Below, one piece after another: positions 13,380 through 24,302 of a stretch of DNA of 64,000 bases (position 1 is its first letter; the number at the start of each line of letters is the position of its first letter). The notes below the pieces were generated by a model. The model did no database searches and was not told where the DNA came from. It saw only the letters and a list, made by a program, of their open reading frames with translations. Source of the stretch: Rachycentron canadum (taxonomy: Eukaryota; Chordata; Actinopteri; Carangiformes; Rachycentridae); contig CM076651.1 of assembly GCA_038496675.1 (NCBI GenBank), positions 6,856,511 to 6,920,510 of the forward strand. Reading direction: 5' to 3'. Both the position numbers and the translations under genes were made by a program.

Positions 13380-13900
13380 TACACATCAGCCCCCACCCGC
13401 ACTTATACACACACACACACATATATACACAGAAAGCCCAGCACTTCCTCACACTATGTGCCAGACTAGGTGACAGAAACAGAGTTTACACATAGGCCTA
13501 GGGAGGTCTTATTCACAGTGGCAGACTCACCCAGATACAACCTCTCCTATAAAGTGACACACACACACACAAACAGTATACACAAGCACTCCATTTTTAA
13601 TTCAACACACATCCACACAGTTTCACTGGTAATTACACACATACATGTTGTCTAGATATATTCATAAATGCCTGCATATGTTCATCCACAATGCATTTTT
13701 TAAATGCGCAGTCATGCTCTCAAGCTCACAGACGTGGTGCGTGCATATGCAAGAGTACGTACATACACATGCATAAACACAATACCTCCTATTCCGCTCT
13801 CACTCTGTCACACACCCACACACAGATCTGCACAAATTCACAGGCTCCATACACAATAGCAAACAGCACACACAATAGCAAACAAACAGTCATTAGTAGA
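13380..13900. repeat. Degenerate CA-rich region
   Basis: Many short CA runs (near 13411, 13557 and 13810) are separated by cacatacac-like variants over about 500 bp. It looks like a decayed or cryptic microsatellite field. Confidence 0.7.
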
Positions 13901-14180
13901 TTTCAGGCTGCCTCTCAGTTCTGCTCTACTCTGTTGTTGGTGTGCCCGCGCCTCTGGGGTGGTGCCGCTGCTGTAGGTTTTAATAAAAGCATTGTCTTTG
14001 GAAGCTGTCTAAAGGGACTCGGTTTCATTTTGGAGTGCTGCTGCTGGAGTGCTGTTTCTGTGGATGTGGATGTGGGAGGAGAGAGGGCTATTGCGCTGGG
14101 ACGTGGGAGCAGCTAGGTTCAGTGTCATTGTGGGGCCCTCCAAGGACTGGTGCTTATTGTTTGATAGTTTCTGTATACAG

Positions 14181-14181
<1 letters not shown>

Positions 14182-14234
<53 letters not shown>
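14182..14234 (+). repeat. (GT)n microsatellite
   Basis: About 50 bp of GT repeat followed by gcacgcatgtgtgcatgcatg, itself an alternating purine-pyrimidine extension. Confidence 0.97.
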
Positions 14235-14235
<1 letters not shown>

Positions 14236-16115
14236 ACGCATGTGTGCATGCATGTTCTGTGGTCATGTAAGAAGCACATGTACAAATCTGTGTAGGAGTC
14301 AAAGCAAACGGCTGACACAGCCCACCACTTTTTTCCCCCCTCCAACAGCTGTAACAAGTCTACTGAATGTTTGTATTTTATGCAAGACAGGAGATAACAA
14401 AAATAAACACACACACATAGAGAGCTATCTGGATGACAGGCGTAGAAGCACTCGCTCTGTTGTCTTTTGAGATCGGCTGCTGTTAACCAGTCCTATAAAA
14501 CAAACAGTGGAGAAAAGAACTACTAATGTGCAACTTCTCCACTCGTGAAACCGTGTGCCATTTAGGGGATGTTCAGGATAATGAGCTATCTCTATACGAC
14601 ACACAGGTGTCCATTAGCTCTTTGGGCTGACCAGTCTGTGACACCCTCTAGTCAATAGTTTCTCCATCTGTCAGCATACAAACGCCTCTGAAAAGGCCCC
14701 TCAAGGAGACATTTGTGCCATTTATGATGGACAACGAATGTCTGCTCTCAACAGGAGCACAATGTAACGCCCATGATGAGGTCAAATCAGATGTTATTGT
14801 CTAGATTTGGAGGCGCAGTGTTTCTCCGGCATCCTTCTGTTTTCACTCTCCTCCCACAGGCACGTTCAGATCCCATCAGCCGAAGCAACATGGACACATC
14901 TTTAAAAAGGCAAGAGGAAAGGATGAGTACAGCTATCTCTGAGGATGCAGGAGAGGAAAATCTTAATTGTCCCTTTAAGTGTGTTCCCTCCTGTGGAGTG
15001 AAGGTGCGGGGTAACGGCCATCTTAAATCACAGCCTGGCCACGGCCTTCATTAAAGCCATAATGCCAGGCTCTCCCTTTAATGGAAATGGAAGCCAGCAA
15101 GGCTGTGGGTGTAAATTAAAGTGTAAAGCCCGAGTAGGGAAAGATTTCCCCAGCTCTGACAGGTGCGGCCTGAATTAGCTGTAGTGCTGTTCAAGCAGTC
15201 AGTGGGAGAACACTGGTATTGATTTTAAGCACTGTTGCACTTCCTATCTGAAAGGGAATGTGTATTACTAGAGCTAGGCACATCAATCACTCAGCATTCC
15301 ACCACTCTCCCCTGGCACGCTTCAGATTTTAAAATGATAAACAAACAGAAACAGACCCAAACAAAAGACAGCACTGGCTGTACTGTTACTGTATGAGCCT
15401 GGCTGATGTGCACGCGCACTGGCCTAGGAAAACACATCTGTGCATGCAAGTAATTGGTCCACTTCATCTCATCTCCCTTGTGTTGACAGGATGCCATCTC
15501 TATTCAGGGCATGTCCTGCATTGCGTGTCACCTTGGTCAAACAGCTGGCGTCAGCTCCTTGAGCTCTGGCTGCGGCCCACTCCCATGTTTACGACCTGCA
15601 TGTGTCAGAGTTGTTACGTGCATGCGGTGCAGCCATGCAGCGCGGTGCCTCTCCGCGTATGACCCCGCTGCTTATCTCTGCCTCCCATCATGCCCTGCTG
15701 ACCCCGTCTACAGGCACTGGCAGGGGGAAGAATTAGCCTACTTACCCTATTCCCCACAGGGGTCAACCCACACGCAGACAAGTGCACCCACAATTAGATG
15801 CGCGCACACACACACACACCCCGCCACACTCGCCTGAAGATGTGTGTTGACAAATGATAACGCAGCATTTAACTACAGGTGTCCCAGCTTTGAACTTTCA
15901 CCCGTGACCTTGAGTAGAAAGCTTTTCATATAGAGTCCAGCCATCAATCAGCTCCCATCAATCACACATATATGCTGTACACTTTCACTCTGCTCACTCC
16001 CCACCCCTCCCCCCACCTTTCCTTGCCCAAACATCCATCACTACACTCTACCCTTTCACTGACATCTGCTAAAACACAAACACTTCACAACCTCTCTCCC
16101 TGCCTCTCCTGTCCA

Positions 16116-16116
<1 letters not shown>
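14235..16116. other. Intronic sequence, no gene recognised
   Basis: No supported exon. The 14980-15200 stretch has a unique, non-repetitive look with attaaag/taattagct-type motifs. The 15500-15720 stretch is relatively rich in CpG and GCGC, with no recognised product. Confidence 0.45.

Positions 16117-16188
<72 letters not shown>
16117..16188 (+). repeat. (AC)n microsatellite
   Basis: Seventy-two bp of uninterrupted AC, the longest perfect dinucleotide array in the window. Confidence 0.98.
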
Positions 16189-16190
<2 letters not shown>

Positions 16191-17376
16191 CTTGTCCTGA
16201 AATGATGGCTCCTCTAAAACCTGGAATGTGTTGTTGTGTTGTCGGGTCATCTGCAGGTGTACACTAGGGGCTGCTCCCTGGTGACACGTTTGCTGAGATA
16301 TCAGCACCTGCACTGAGACATGACATGGAGTTGAAATCCCTGAGCACACTGGCAGCTGAGACCACAGCACAACAGACAGCCAGTGGTGACAGACTGTGGC
16401 CATGAGCATCCCGAGGACCATTTGTTTAGAAAGTGACTGGATCAAAAGCCTCCCGCACAAGTGTCATTTTTAGGTTGTCTGGAGAATGCCAGCAAAATCT
16501 GTAATGCTTTAGCTCCCATCACAGTCTCCCTGTCTTTTTTTTTTTTTTTAACCCTTTGTTGCTTATGTCAGTTAACATACCACAACAAGATAACGGCAAG
16601 ACAGCAAATGTGAGTCTCACACCAACTACGCAGGCCAGGATCTGAAATGATTAAAATAAGCCTGACACTGGTTTCATTTTTGGCATATGAGTGGTGAGTC
16701 GCGGCTTGGGGAGGAGGGGACAGTCTTGATAAAAAACAGGTGAGCTCAGTGCTCTTTTGGCCCGTGCTCCATAATTACACCAGAGAACATATTCTAATTG
16801 GCAGTGTCTTTATGCAGAACTATTATCAATGTCCCTCCGAGGCAGTGGGAGAGAGGAGGGGTGGGGGAGAGGGACGTGAGGAATGGGTTCTATGTCAGCG
16901 AGCCCAAGGTCCATTTACACATGCATGAGGACTGCCATTAATGCCAGCATAGCAAATCCAGCTCACAGAAAAAAAAAAAAGGGGGGGACAAAAAAGGTTT
17001 TAACGTATTGAGCCTATTCCAAACGGATGAGCATGTAAATTTTAGTAAAGGAGATCATGGGTGAACAGGCTGCTTTTGCTGTAGCAGTGAGGAAGACTGT
17101 GTGGTCTGACAATTCAACAGTAAAAGTCAAGACAATACAACAGAGGCCAAGGGTGTCGATATGAAGAGATCACCCAAAGCCACTCAAAACAAAGACCTGT
17201 CCACCACTGTCCACAGTAGAGGAACACTATCACAAAGCCGCATGCCCTTTTAATTATTATCCTTCATATATTAAATAGTGACATCACAGCCAAATGCAGC
17301 AACAAAACGCATTCGTTTGCCGACATTAAATTCATGCGTTAAAGACAGCTGAAACTCCAAAGAGAGCGTGTTCTTC

Positions 17377-17386
17377 ATTTGCAAAT
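17377..17386. promoter_or_regulatory. Palindromic octamer-like site in an AT-rich patch
   Basis: ATTTGCAAAT is a perfect 10-bp palindrome and an established POU/Oct-type binding motif. It lies about 520 bp downstream of the camta1 exon in transcript direction, in a unique-looking patch (17230-17560) that also has ttaattatt and cattaaattc motifs. Function is inferred only from the motif. Confidence 0.3.
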
Positions 17387-17902
17387 TGGCCCTATATGTG
17401 TCTGCATACATTAACAAAATAAATTAACTGCAGCGCTGGCAATCCCTATTCTATTTCAAATATCACAGTAGCTCTTGGCATTTTGCTCCATGTGGGTGTA
17501 GCGTCTGACCCAGACAAACACTCCCAGCTTCAGCAGTGTTATTAGCTGAGTGGTGAATGTGCAGACAGATAGGGACATATTAACATACCATTCAAAGCAG
17601 ATGCTGTACCAGTGCATGTTATGTTAATTGACTTGCTAAAAGGCAGTTATTAGTTGATATTAATATTCTATCATTTATCTGCAAACTGTAAACTTTTCTG
17701 AACAGCCATCAGCAGCCTGTAATATTAAACATCCTGCACTGAACTTGAAGGAGGTTGCAGGCTGTGCATAAGGAAAATGGTCTCGAAGAAAGAAAAATAT
17801 GTAAAACTTAAAATGGAAATTTTGGCTCCCTGAATGTCATCCTTTAAGGGCTATGAATTTTAACTTATGTTTTAAAAGAGGGCAGGAGTGTAATTGTCTT
17901 AC

Positions 17903-17970
17903 CTTGTTTTAGGGGATGTCGTTAGCCATTCTTCATGCTTTTCAAATGTTATCAAGTAAGCTGCGATCTC
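17903..17970 (-). CDS. camta1: camta1 internal coding exon (start of CG-1 DNA-binding domain)
   Basis: Read on the minus strand, this 68-bp segment translates without a stop as EIAAYLITFEKHEEW followed by LTTSPKTR, the last Arg codon being split after two bases. From memory this matches the vertebrate CAMTA1 CG-1 domain; CAMTA2 differs here (HDEWLSCAP type). CAMTA1 is a nuclear transcription activator with CG-1, TIG, ankyrin-repeat and calmodulin-binding IQ regions, and CG-1 is its sequence-specific DNA-binding part. The acceptor is a long pyrimidine tract ending tttttcacag (plus 17971-18010 is almost pure purine) and the donor is AAG|gtaagacaat (plus 17898-17902). The exon keeps the reading frame expected of this family, ending in phase 2. 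The next exon (beginning PQNGSMILYN in vertebrates) and the previous one (ending RHRWNTNE) were not found in the window. Which teleost paralogue this is (1a or 1b) cannot be told. Confidence 0.93.
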
Positions 17971-18010
17971 CTGTGAAAAAGAGAAGAGAGGAGAGAGGAA
18001 GGGAGTGAGG
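17971..18010 (-). other. camta1: Splice acceptor and polypyrimidine tract of the camta1 exon
   Basis: On the minus strand about 38 nt of nearly uninterrupted C/T precede cag at the exon edge. This tract is unusually strong and fixes the 5' edge of the exon. The matching donor gtaag is at plus 17898-17902. Confidence 0.85.
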
Positions 18011-18524
18011 CTTAGATATGTCATCTTTAATCACTGTTCTCTTGTGTTTGTAATACATCGGTGAGACTGCTTCATTGATATTCAGACAGTCTAACCAGCA
18101 GCACAAACACAGGAAAGACGGAAACAGGGGCAGTGCCGGGGAGCTCAGGCAGGTAAATGAAGACTGGTAAAAGTAAAGTGAAAGACAGAAGTGAAATGCA
18201 GCTGAGGTCAGATCATCTTCCGAGACCATCTTTGTTACGAAAGCTTTGATCAAGTTCTCTTCTGAGGACATCAAGGTGCTCGCAGAGACTGACGTCTCTG
18301 TGTTTGAGAGTGAGCAGCTTTTAACATTTTTGGTCCGATACTCCCCCAAATCCCTTTGATCTGCCCTTGACACTCCTCTATGGATCAATCCACTCTTTAA
18401 CCTTTGAATAATAATTACACGCCAGCCTCACAATATTGACACGCGTGTGTACTGCTACTTCAGAAAAGCTGTAGATCCTTTTGAGTCAGTTGTGTACAAA
18501 GAGATGCTACAGACACTGAAGTTT

Positions 18525-18543
18525 AAAAAAAAAAAAAAAAAAA
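18525..18543 (+). repeat. Poly-A run (19 A)
   Basis: Nineteen A bases after gttt; poly-T in the camta1 transcript. Confidence 0.95.
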
Positions 18544-21479
18544 CCAAAACTGCCACTGGCATAAATAGAGATACTTCAAACACTTTCATGTTTCCCATGC
18601 TCGCCCTGCCTACTGCATCAGTCTGAGTGTAAGGGGGGAACACGCTAGACCATACCCGGCCATTTTCTCACCAAACTAATGGGCAGAAATAAAAGCACTT
18701 TGAATGCTGGTAGACAACCTAATGATTACCAGCGACAGCCAGCAATTCACTCTTCAGCAAGAACATTTGTCAGCTTCTCAGACTGTTAGAGGGAGGTAGA
18801 CACAAGGACAGACCTGCTGCCATCTTTCCACACAGATAGTTTCTCCTCACCAAGGATGTGCATCTCTCATGTTTGAGTGTGAAAAAAACCTAAAAAGTAT
18901 GAATATTGTCTGTGTTTGGTCAGTGAGGCTTGGGCATGATAACAAGTCACCTCTGGGGCTTTATGTTGTAACTTAAAATCCACATGGGGCAACGATGTCT
19001 CCAAAAACGCCAGCTCTCCACAGCAGGAATTGGAAAAATATGAGACGCATGTGGCAGCACAGAGAGATCACAAAAGCTGAGCCATTTTTTTATTTATTCA
19101 TTGTGTCTTCCCGTTTCCTCTTCTATTTGCACACACACACACACACATACACACAATATAAAGTATGCACCACTGCAAGAAGGCCTCTATTGGCTCATCA
19201 AGGCTGTGTCACAAGTGTGACCTGGCACAGAGACACAGCGCACTGGCGATAGCCCATAGGGATGCTGCAGGGTGCTGCAGTGCGAGGGGTTCCCAGGCTG
19301 GCAGGGGTCCCACCAGAGAGGGGGTGGTAGCATGACTGGCACTCTTGCCTCCAGGTGCAGGCTGGGAGATAATGCTGCGTTGATTAACTTCCTGTTCTCC
19401 TGCCATAACGACCGGAGGCAGCGAAGCCATGACAAGATGGAGTCTTGAATTAAGAAAAAGATAGGAAGGGGATGCGGCTGTCAAGAGGAGCTCAGGGTTG
19501 CGCCGCTCTTTTTTTAAAAAAAAAAAAAACTTCTGCTAAATAAAATGAAGCAGGGAAATTACAATAGAAGGCACAGTCCACAGCCTTTGGATGATGGAAC
19601 GAGCAAAAAAATCTTGTTCTTTAGAAGTGAAAATGTGGAGGAAAAAGAGTAACGCTAGCTCTGCCAACAACAATTAAAATGTTGAGAAGCAAAGAAAAAA
19701 AAAACATGCTACTGTTAGGGTCATAATAATAAGTTACTTTTCTGCATACATTTGTAGGCAGCGATTGGATTAATCTCTGCTATTCTGTGTTCATTTTGGG
19801 AAAGATGAACGGCAACAGAGCCTCCTTCAGTGACCTCTGTGCCTGTTAGCACACAGCCCCTTCCATCACTCCTGTCTTTAAAATCGAGCCACAGCCCCAG
19901 CCTCAGTGGCAGAGGATAAAATAGGGGGCCGCATGGTCTCGTATTAAAAAAGAAGGGAGGGAAAAAAAAATAAAAAAAAACCCAAGCACGCCTCTACCTC
20001 TGGCTCTTTGCGCAACCCCTCCCACTCTGAACAGATGCCAGGGATTATTCCAACCCCCCGACCAACCATAAAGGTGCAATAATCTTATGGTGAGGAAACA
20101 AACAAAAACAGACGTGCAGCCATTAAACAGCTGCAAAGAGACAAAGTCTGCATGGGCGGCATAATGAGAGGCTAGCGTGCGTTCAGGTTGAGCAAACACG
20201 CTCGCGGGTTAGTGCAGAGAGAGGTGGAAAGAGGGGTGGGGGGGGTGGGGATGAGCGGACAAGCAGTGTGCTGAACACTGATGGTGTATCAAAGTCAAAC
20301 CAGCAGCTGTCAATGGGCTTTGGACTCTATCTGCTGACCTCGCTGCCTCTGGCCTGCTCTCCGTCACTGGGGAAATATTCAGAGGAGGCTCTCTGTACAC
20401 ACAGCTCGTACCTCACTCCCTCTTTTAGGTCAGAATCCTGCTCGGGCAAGCCTGTTTGTATTTCCCTCCTTTATGCCTTGGCCTCCAGCACTGACATGAT
20501 CCTTTCTGGGGTTTTACCTCCAGGTGCTGATGTACTGTATCAGGGCAAACTATATCCCACACACTTTATATTGAGGGGAACTCCAAATAAATCTAAATAA
20601 ATAACAATCAGAACAAGCTAGCAATGAACCAGAGAGTGAGTGTGAGCACTACCTCCTCTAATTGACATGGTGGTTGCAGAAAAACTAAAAATGGGGGGGG
20701 GGGGGGCTTTCATTTTCCAGGGGAAAGAACAACCCGGAGCTGTTTGTTGTAACCCAGCCATCTCATTTGTTTCTTTTGTCTCTGTAAAAGCTGCAACACA
20801 CTGTTAGCAGAGGGGGCCGCCCCAGAACATGACAGAGCAGTCTAGCAGTTTCAGGGCTGATGGAGATGGAGAGCCCAGAGTGTTTGTGCGTGTTCCTGTC
20901 TACTATTACAATCAGAGGGCCTGATTACTGGTTACCTGTCTGGGCCTGGCACGTTATTAACATGCTCTTCAGAACGTGTCTTTCCTTTACTCATCAGCGT
21001 GTCTCTCCTCTGGTTCCCTCTTCTCATAGCTTCCACACACACTCCTCCTATCTGACTCTCACTCACTCTCACCCTCCTCCCTCCCCTTTCCCATGACTGC
21101 TGAGGTGAAAAGGAAAGCCACCATAAGAAAATTTTCATTTTGAGATGACTGGCTTTTACTGTCTCGCCTTTCAAATGATATTTTCACTCTGGAGGTACAA
21201 CATTTTCTCCAGAGAGAATCAGCTTTTGAAATGTCTACCTATTTGAAATTGGAGATGACACTAACATATTCATCCCATTTCACTTCTTCGCACCAGAGTT
21301 GGGGGGGGGGGGGTTATATGGGAGCATCAGCAATAAACTAAGAAAATAAACACTATTTGACTCATTCCACGTTTTGATTGTCTAAAAATTAGCCGTAATG
21401 ACAGTTTCAGGAACAACTGCTTGCAGGCCAGATCAAATGGATTTCATTAGACCTTCACCTTTTATTATTCCAGAAAGTT
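18544..21479. other. Intronic sequence, no gene recognised
   Basis: Contains short A-runs (19515-19529, 19960-19980), a (CA)n run at 19130-19157, and G-runs at about 20236 and 20694-20706. Open frames here have no recognised domains. Confidence 0.5.
21301..21313 (+). repeat. Poly-G run (13 G)
   Basis: Thirteen G bases. A similar 13-base G-run is at 20694-20706. Confidence 0.95.
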
Positions 21480-22625
21480 TTCAGTATTCATCCATCAATT
21501 TATTCACATCTTATTTTGCAGCTTTTTGCTAAAATCATAAATTCATTTTTCACTCATTTTCTACTGTCAATACCCCGTAATGACACAACAAAAACAGAAT
21601 TTCTTTGCAAATGTATGAAAATGGAAAAACATATCAGCTCGAGATAAGCATTAGAATACCTTACTCAGTATTTAGGTGCAGCACCTTACAGTCTCAAGTC
21701 TTTTTGGGTATGATGTGATAATCTTGGCACAAACTGGATTTGGGGTCAGTCGGTTCACAAACATTTTCTGTGTTTAACTTGAACATTGGGTTCAAGGCAG
21801 AGTCACTCCTGTGTATTAAGGCAGGGCTTAGGGTCATTGTCCTGTTGGAAGCTGAATCTTTGTCTGAGGTCCCGAGCGCACCCGCCTTTGTTTTCATTTG
21901 GTCTTTTCTCTCTTTAACTTTCCCTCAACCCTGCACAGCCTCCCTGTGCCTGCTGCAGAGAAAACAACCCGACAGCATGATGCTGCCATCACCATGCTTC
22001 ACATTGAGGATGGTATTGGACAGGTGATGAGCAGAAACTTGTTTCTCAGTTTATTTTTTTGCAAACTCCCAGCGGACCATTGGGTTTTTGGTCACCTGTC
22101 TTACAAAGACCTGCCTACCCCTCCCCGCAGTTTGGTCAGTCGGGCAGCTCTAGGAAAACTCCTCCTTGTTCCAAACTTCTTATATCTAAGAATTATGGAG
22201 GCCACTGTGCTCATGGGAACCTTGAAAGCAGCAGACATTTTTTTTTGTCTTCCACAGATCTGTGTCTCGACCCAATCCTGTCTCTGAGCTCAGCTGGAAG
22301 TTCCTTCAATCTCATGGCTTGGTTTTTGTTCTGATATGCATTGTCAGGGCATAGAAGCATCTCAAAGATGATCAAGAGAAATGGGAGGCACCTGAGCTAA
22401 ATTTCAAATGTCACAGGAAAAGGTCTGAATACTTGTGTCAGTGCGATATTTCTGTTTTTCTTTTTGTTAAATGTACAAAAAAAAATCTAAAATTTTTTCC
22501 CTGTGATTACAGGGCATTGAGTGTGCACCAATGAAGGCAAAGCAAACAAACAGTTTTATTGTAAGGCTACAAAATAAAGTGTAAAAAAAGTGAAGGGGTC
22601 TAAATCATTTCCAATTGCACTGTAA
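21480..22625 (-). mobile_element. Degenerate Tc1-type (Tc1/mariner) DNA transposon
   Basis: Both ends keep Tc1-type terminal sequence: left has aataccccgtaatgacac with ttgcaaatgtatg (21570-21620); right has ctgtgattacagggcattg and aaagtgaaggggtctaaatc (22500-22610). Between them the minus strand carries a broken transposase. It starts at an ATG at 22315-22313 (MRLKELPAELRDRI then SRHRS), continues with VPMSTVASIIL near 22220-22190 (helix-turn-helix region), and has KHGDGSIML near 22005-21975 (conserved VKHGGGSIMLWG-type motif). The remnant is about 600 bp instead of about 1 kb, with frameshifts, so it is inactive. The same repeat is extremely abundant in fish genomes. Confidence 0.88.
21690..22315 (-). 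pseudogene. Broken Tc1-type transposase
   Basis: Recognisable transposase pieces lie in the expected N- to C-terminal order on the minus strand but in different frames and with missing segments. An intact enzyme of this family is about 340 residues with an N-terminal paired-type DNA-binding region and a DDE catalytic domain. Here the start codon, part of the DNA-binding region and a short stretch of the catalytic domain are visible. I could not place all the catalytic acidic residues. It can be mistaken for plus-strand genes at 21740-22334. Confidence 0.8.
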
Positions 22626-22705
22626 AAGTCACAAGACCAGCGTTTGATAGAGATATTCTCTGTCCTGGGATGACCTGAGGCTAGATTGTTTTGCTGTTCA
22701 CTCTG

Positions 22706-22729
22706 CCTCTCTCTCTCTCTCTCTCTCTC
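22706..22729 (+). repeat. (CT)n microsatellite
   Basis: About 24 bp of CT repeat directly beyond the right end of the Tc1-type relic. Confidence 0.9.
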
Positions 22730-24285
22730 ACTACCAACTTTGATTTATGGGAGAAAAGAGAGGTGTTGAGAGAACCACCGATGCAACATTTGGATGGCAG
22801 ACCTGATCAGTTGAAACAACTGTTGCTGTTCCATTAGAGGGAGAGATAGGAGTCTTTTGGCATTATCTCTGGATGCACCAGACACCTGTCTCTAAACACC
22901 ATCCATAATGTCTCCTCCTGCATCCACAGTGCATTTGAACTGACGGCAAATGAGAGGCGGGAATGACACAGAAGTCTGAAGCATATTTCTTTTTCCACTC
23001 CTACACTCATACCAAAAGTTACATCATTGTCTAAGAATTTAATTTAGTTTTTAAAATCCACAATTTACTAGGCACATTATGTTAAAAAAAACTAAATAAT
23101 GAGTCATTCTTTGTGCGTTCAGCCATTTAAAACCAGTCTTCACCACTCAAAAAACAGGATTTAACAATTACACCATGTTTGTCCATTACAGTATTATTCC
23201 AGTTATACTGGTGCTCTAGTGACACTAATGAAAAGGCACTTAATGAATAGCTGTATTAGAAAAACTAACTTTAGCAACAATATTGATTGCAGTAAAAGCT
23301 TGAGCTAATGAAATGAATATGAGAGAGCAGGAAGATGTGAAAGAATAGATGGAGCAAAGTCTGGTTAGAGAGCAGAGCATAGCGCCTCCAGCCTGCCTCG
23401 TGGTGAAGTCTGGGGAACACATCCTTAAAGCTTTGACCTTGCCCTGCACTTGAAAGCAGGAAGTGGATGAGAGGGGGCCGGGGGAGGGATACGGTGAGAG
23501 GAGCCCTCCCCGATGACCTGGGTTTTGCTGTGGAGTGCCAGGTCATCTGATATTTCCTCCAGGGCAGCCCAGGAAACCAACCTGCCCAGGGCCAGGCACA
23601 AATGGACTGACGTGGGTTTTGGGAGTGGATGGCTGAAGCTCCAGGTTATCATGAGATCACACCAAAAAAAAAAAAAAAGAAAGATATTCAAATGCAACTA
23701 GACACAGAGGATATAGAGATGGGAACTGAAGAAAGGGAAGGAGGAAGAGGGTGGGAGAGAATGATCAAAAAGGAGAGAAAATGAACAAAGTTTAGTTTTT
23801 TTCCCCCATGACAATGATAAATGTATTTAAAAGAGGAGAAGCGTGAAGGTATGGTGATTAAAAAAGTGCACTTCGGTTCGATTCTGCAAGCAAAAGCACC
23901 TTCGCTGAATCATTTTAGGTTTTTTGTTTATACTTCATGAATTCTTAATGCACTCGCAATAATGTATCACACACAGTATCTATGTAATCTCATATGGCCG
24001 TATTACTCTTTTAAGATGGGGAAAGTAGTGAGGTGGAGTGAATCTATTTTAGCAAGCTGCAACCTCCAGCTAGCCTTTAAGACTGAGCATGGCTCATAAT
24101 AGGATGCAGGAGATACGCTATCAAGACGAATGGTCAGAGGAGAGAGAGAAAAGTGAGAGGGGTGAGACACAAACGAAGAGTGAGAGAGTTGAGAAAGTAA
24201 AAGTTAAGTAACAATAGCACTGACAGCTGCACTTGGCATCTGCTGAAGAGGAGTAAGACTGCTCTAAAAGTTTCTGTTGAGGGTT

Positions 24286-24302
24286 AAAAAAAAAAAAAAA
24301 AA
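24286..24302 (+). repeat. Poly-A run (17 A)
   Basis: Seventeen A bases after gggtt. Confidence 0.95.

Larger units (their letters stand above)
1..17902 (-). other. camta1: camta1 intron downstream of the exon (partial)
   Basis: Everything from the donor to the left edge of the window is read as one intron of at least 17.9 kb. Open frames here are short, lack recognisable domains, or run through microsatellites. The rest of the CG-1 domain should follow in transcript order but is not visible, so the next exon lies beyond the left edge. Stretches without a listed element hold ordinary unique-looking sequence and short CA, CT or A runs. Confidence 0.75.

Noticed and set aside
14009..14470. Frames made of Cys-Val or His-Thr repeats
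   Set aside because: They are translations of the (GT)n array at 14182-14234.
16056..16460. 134-codon minus-strand frame
   Set aside because: About a fifth of it is the (AC)n array read as Cys-Val; the rest has no recognised domain or splice context.
21740..22334. Plus-strand frames of 91-129 codons that look protein-like
   Set aside because: They are antisense to the Tc1-type transposase, whose conserved motifs are on the minus strand.
23875..23885. ggttcgattct resembling a tRNA-type B box
   Set aside because: No A box at the right distance and no cloverleaf could be drawn; left as chance or an eroded SINE trace.
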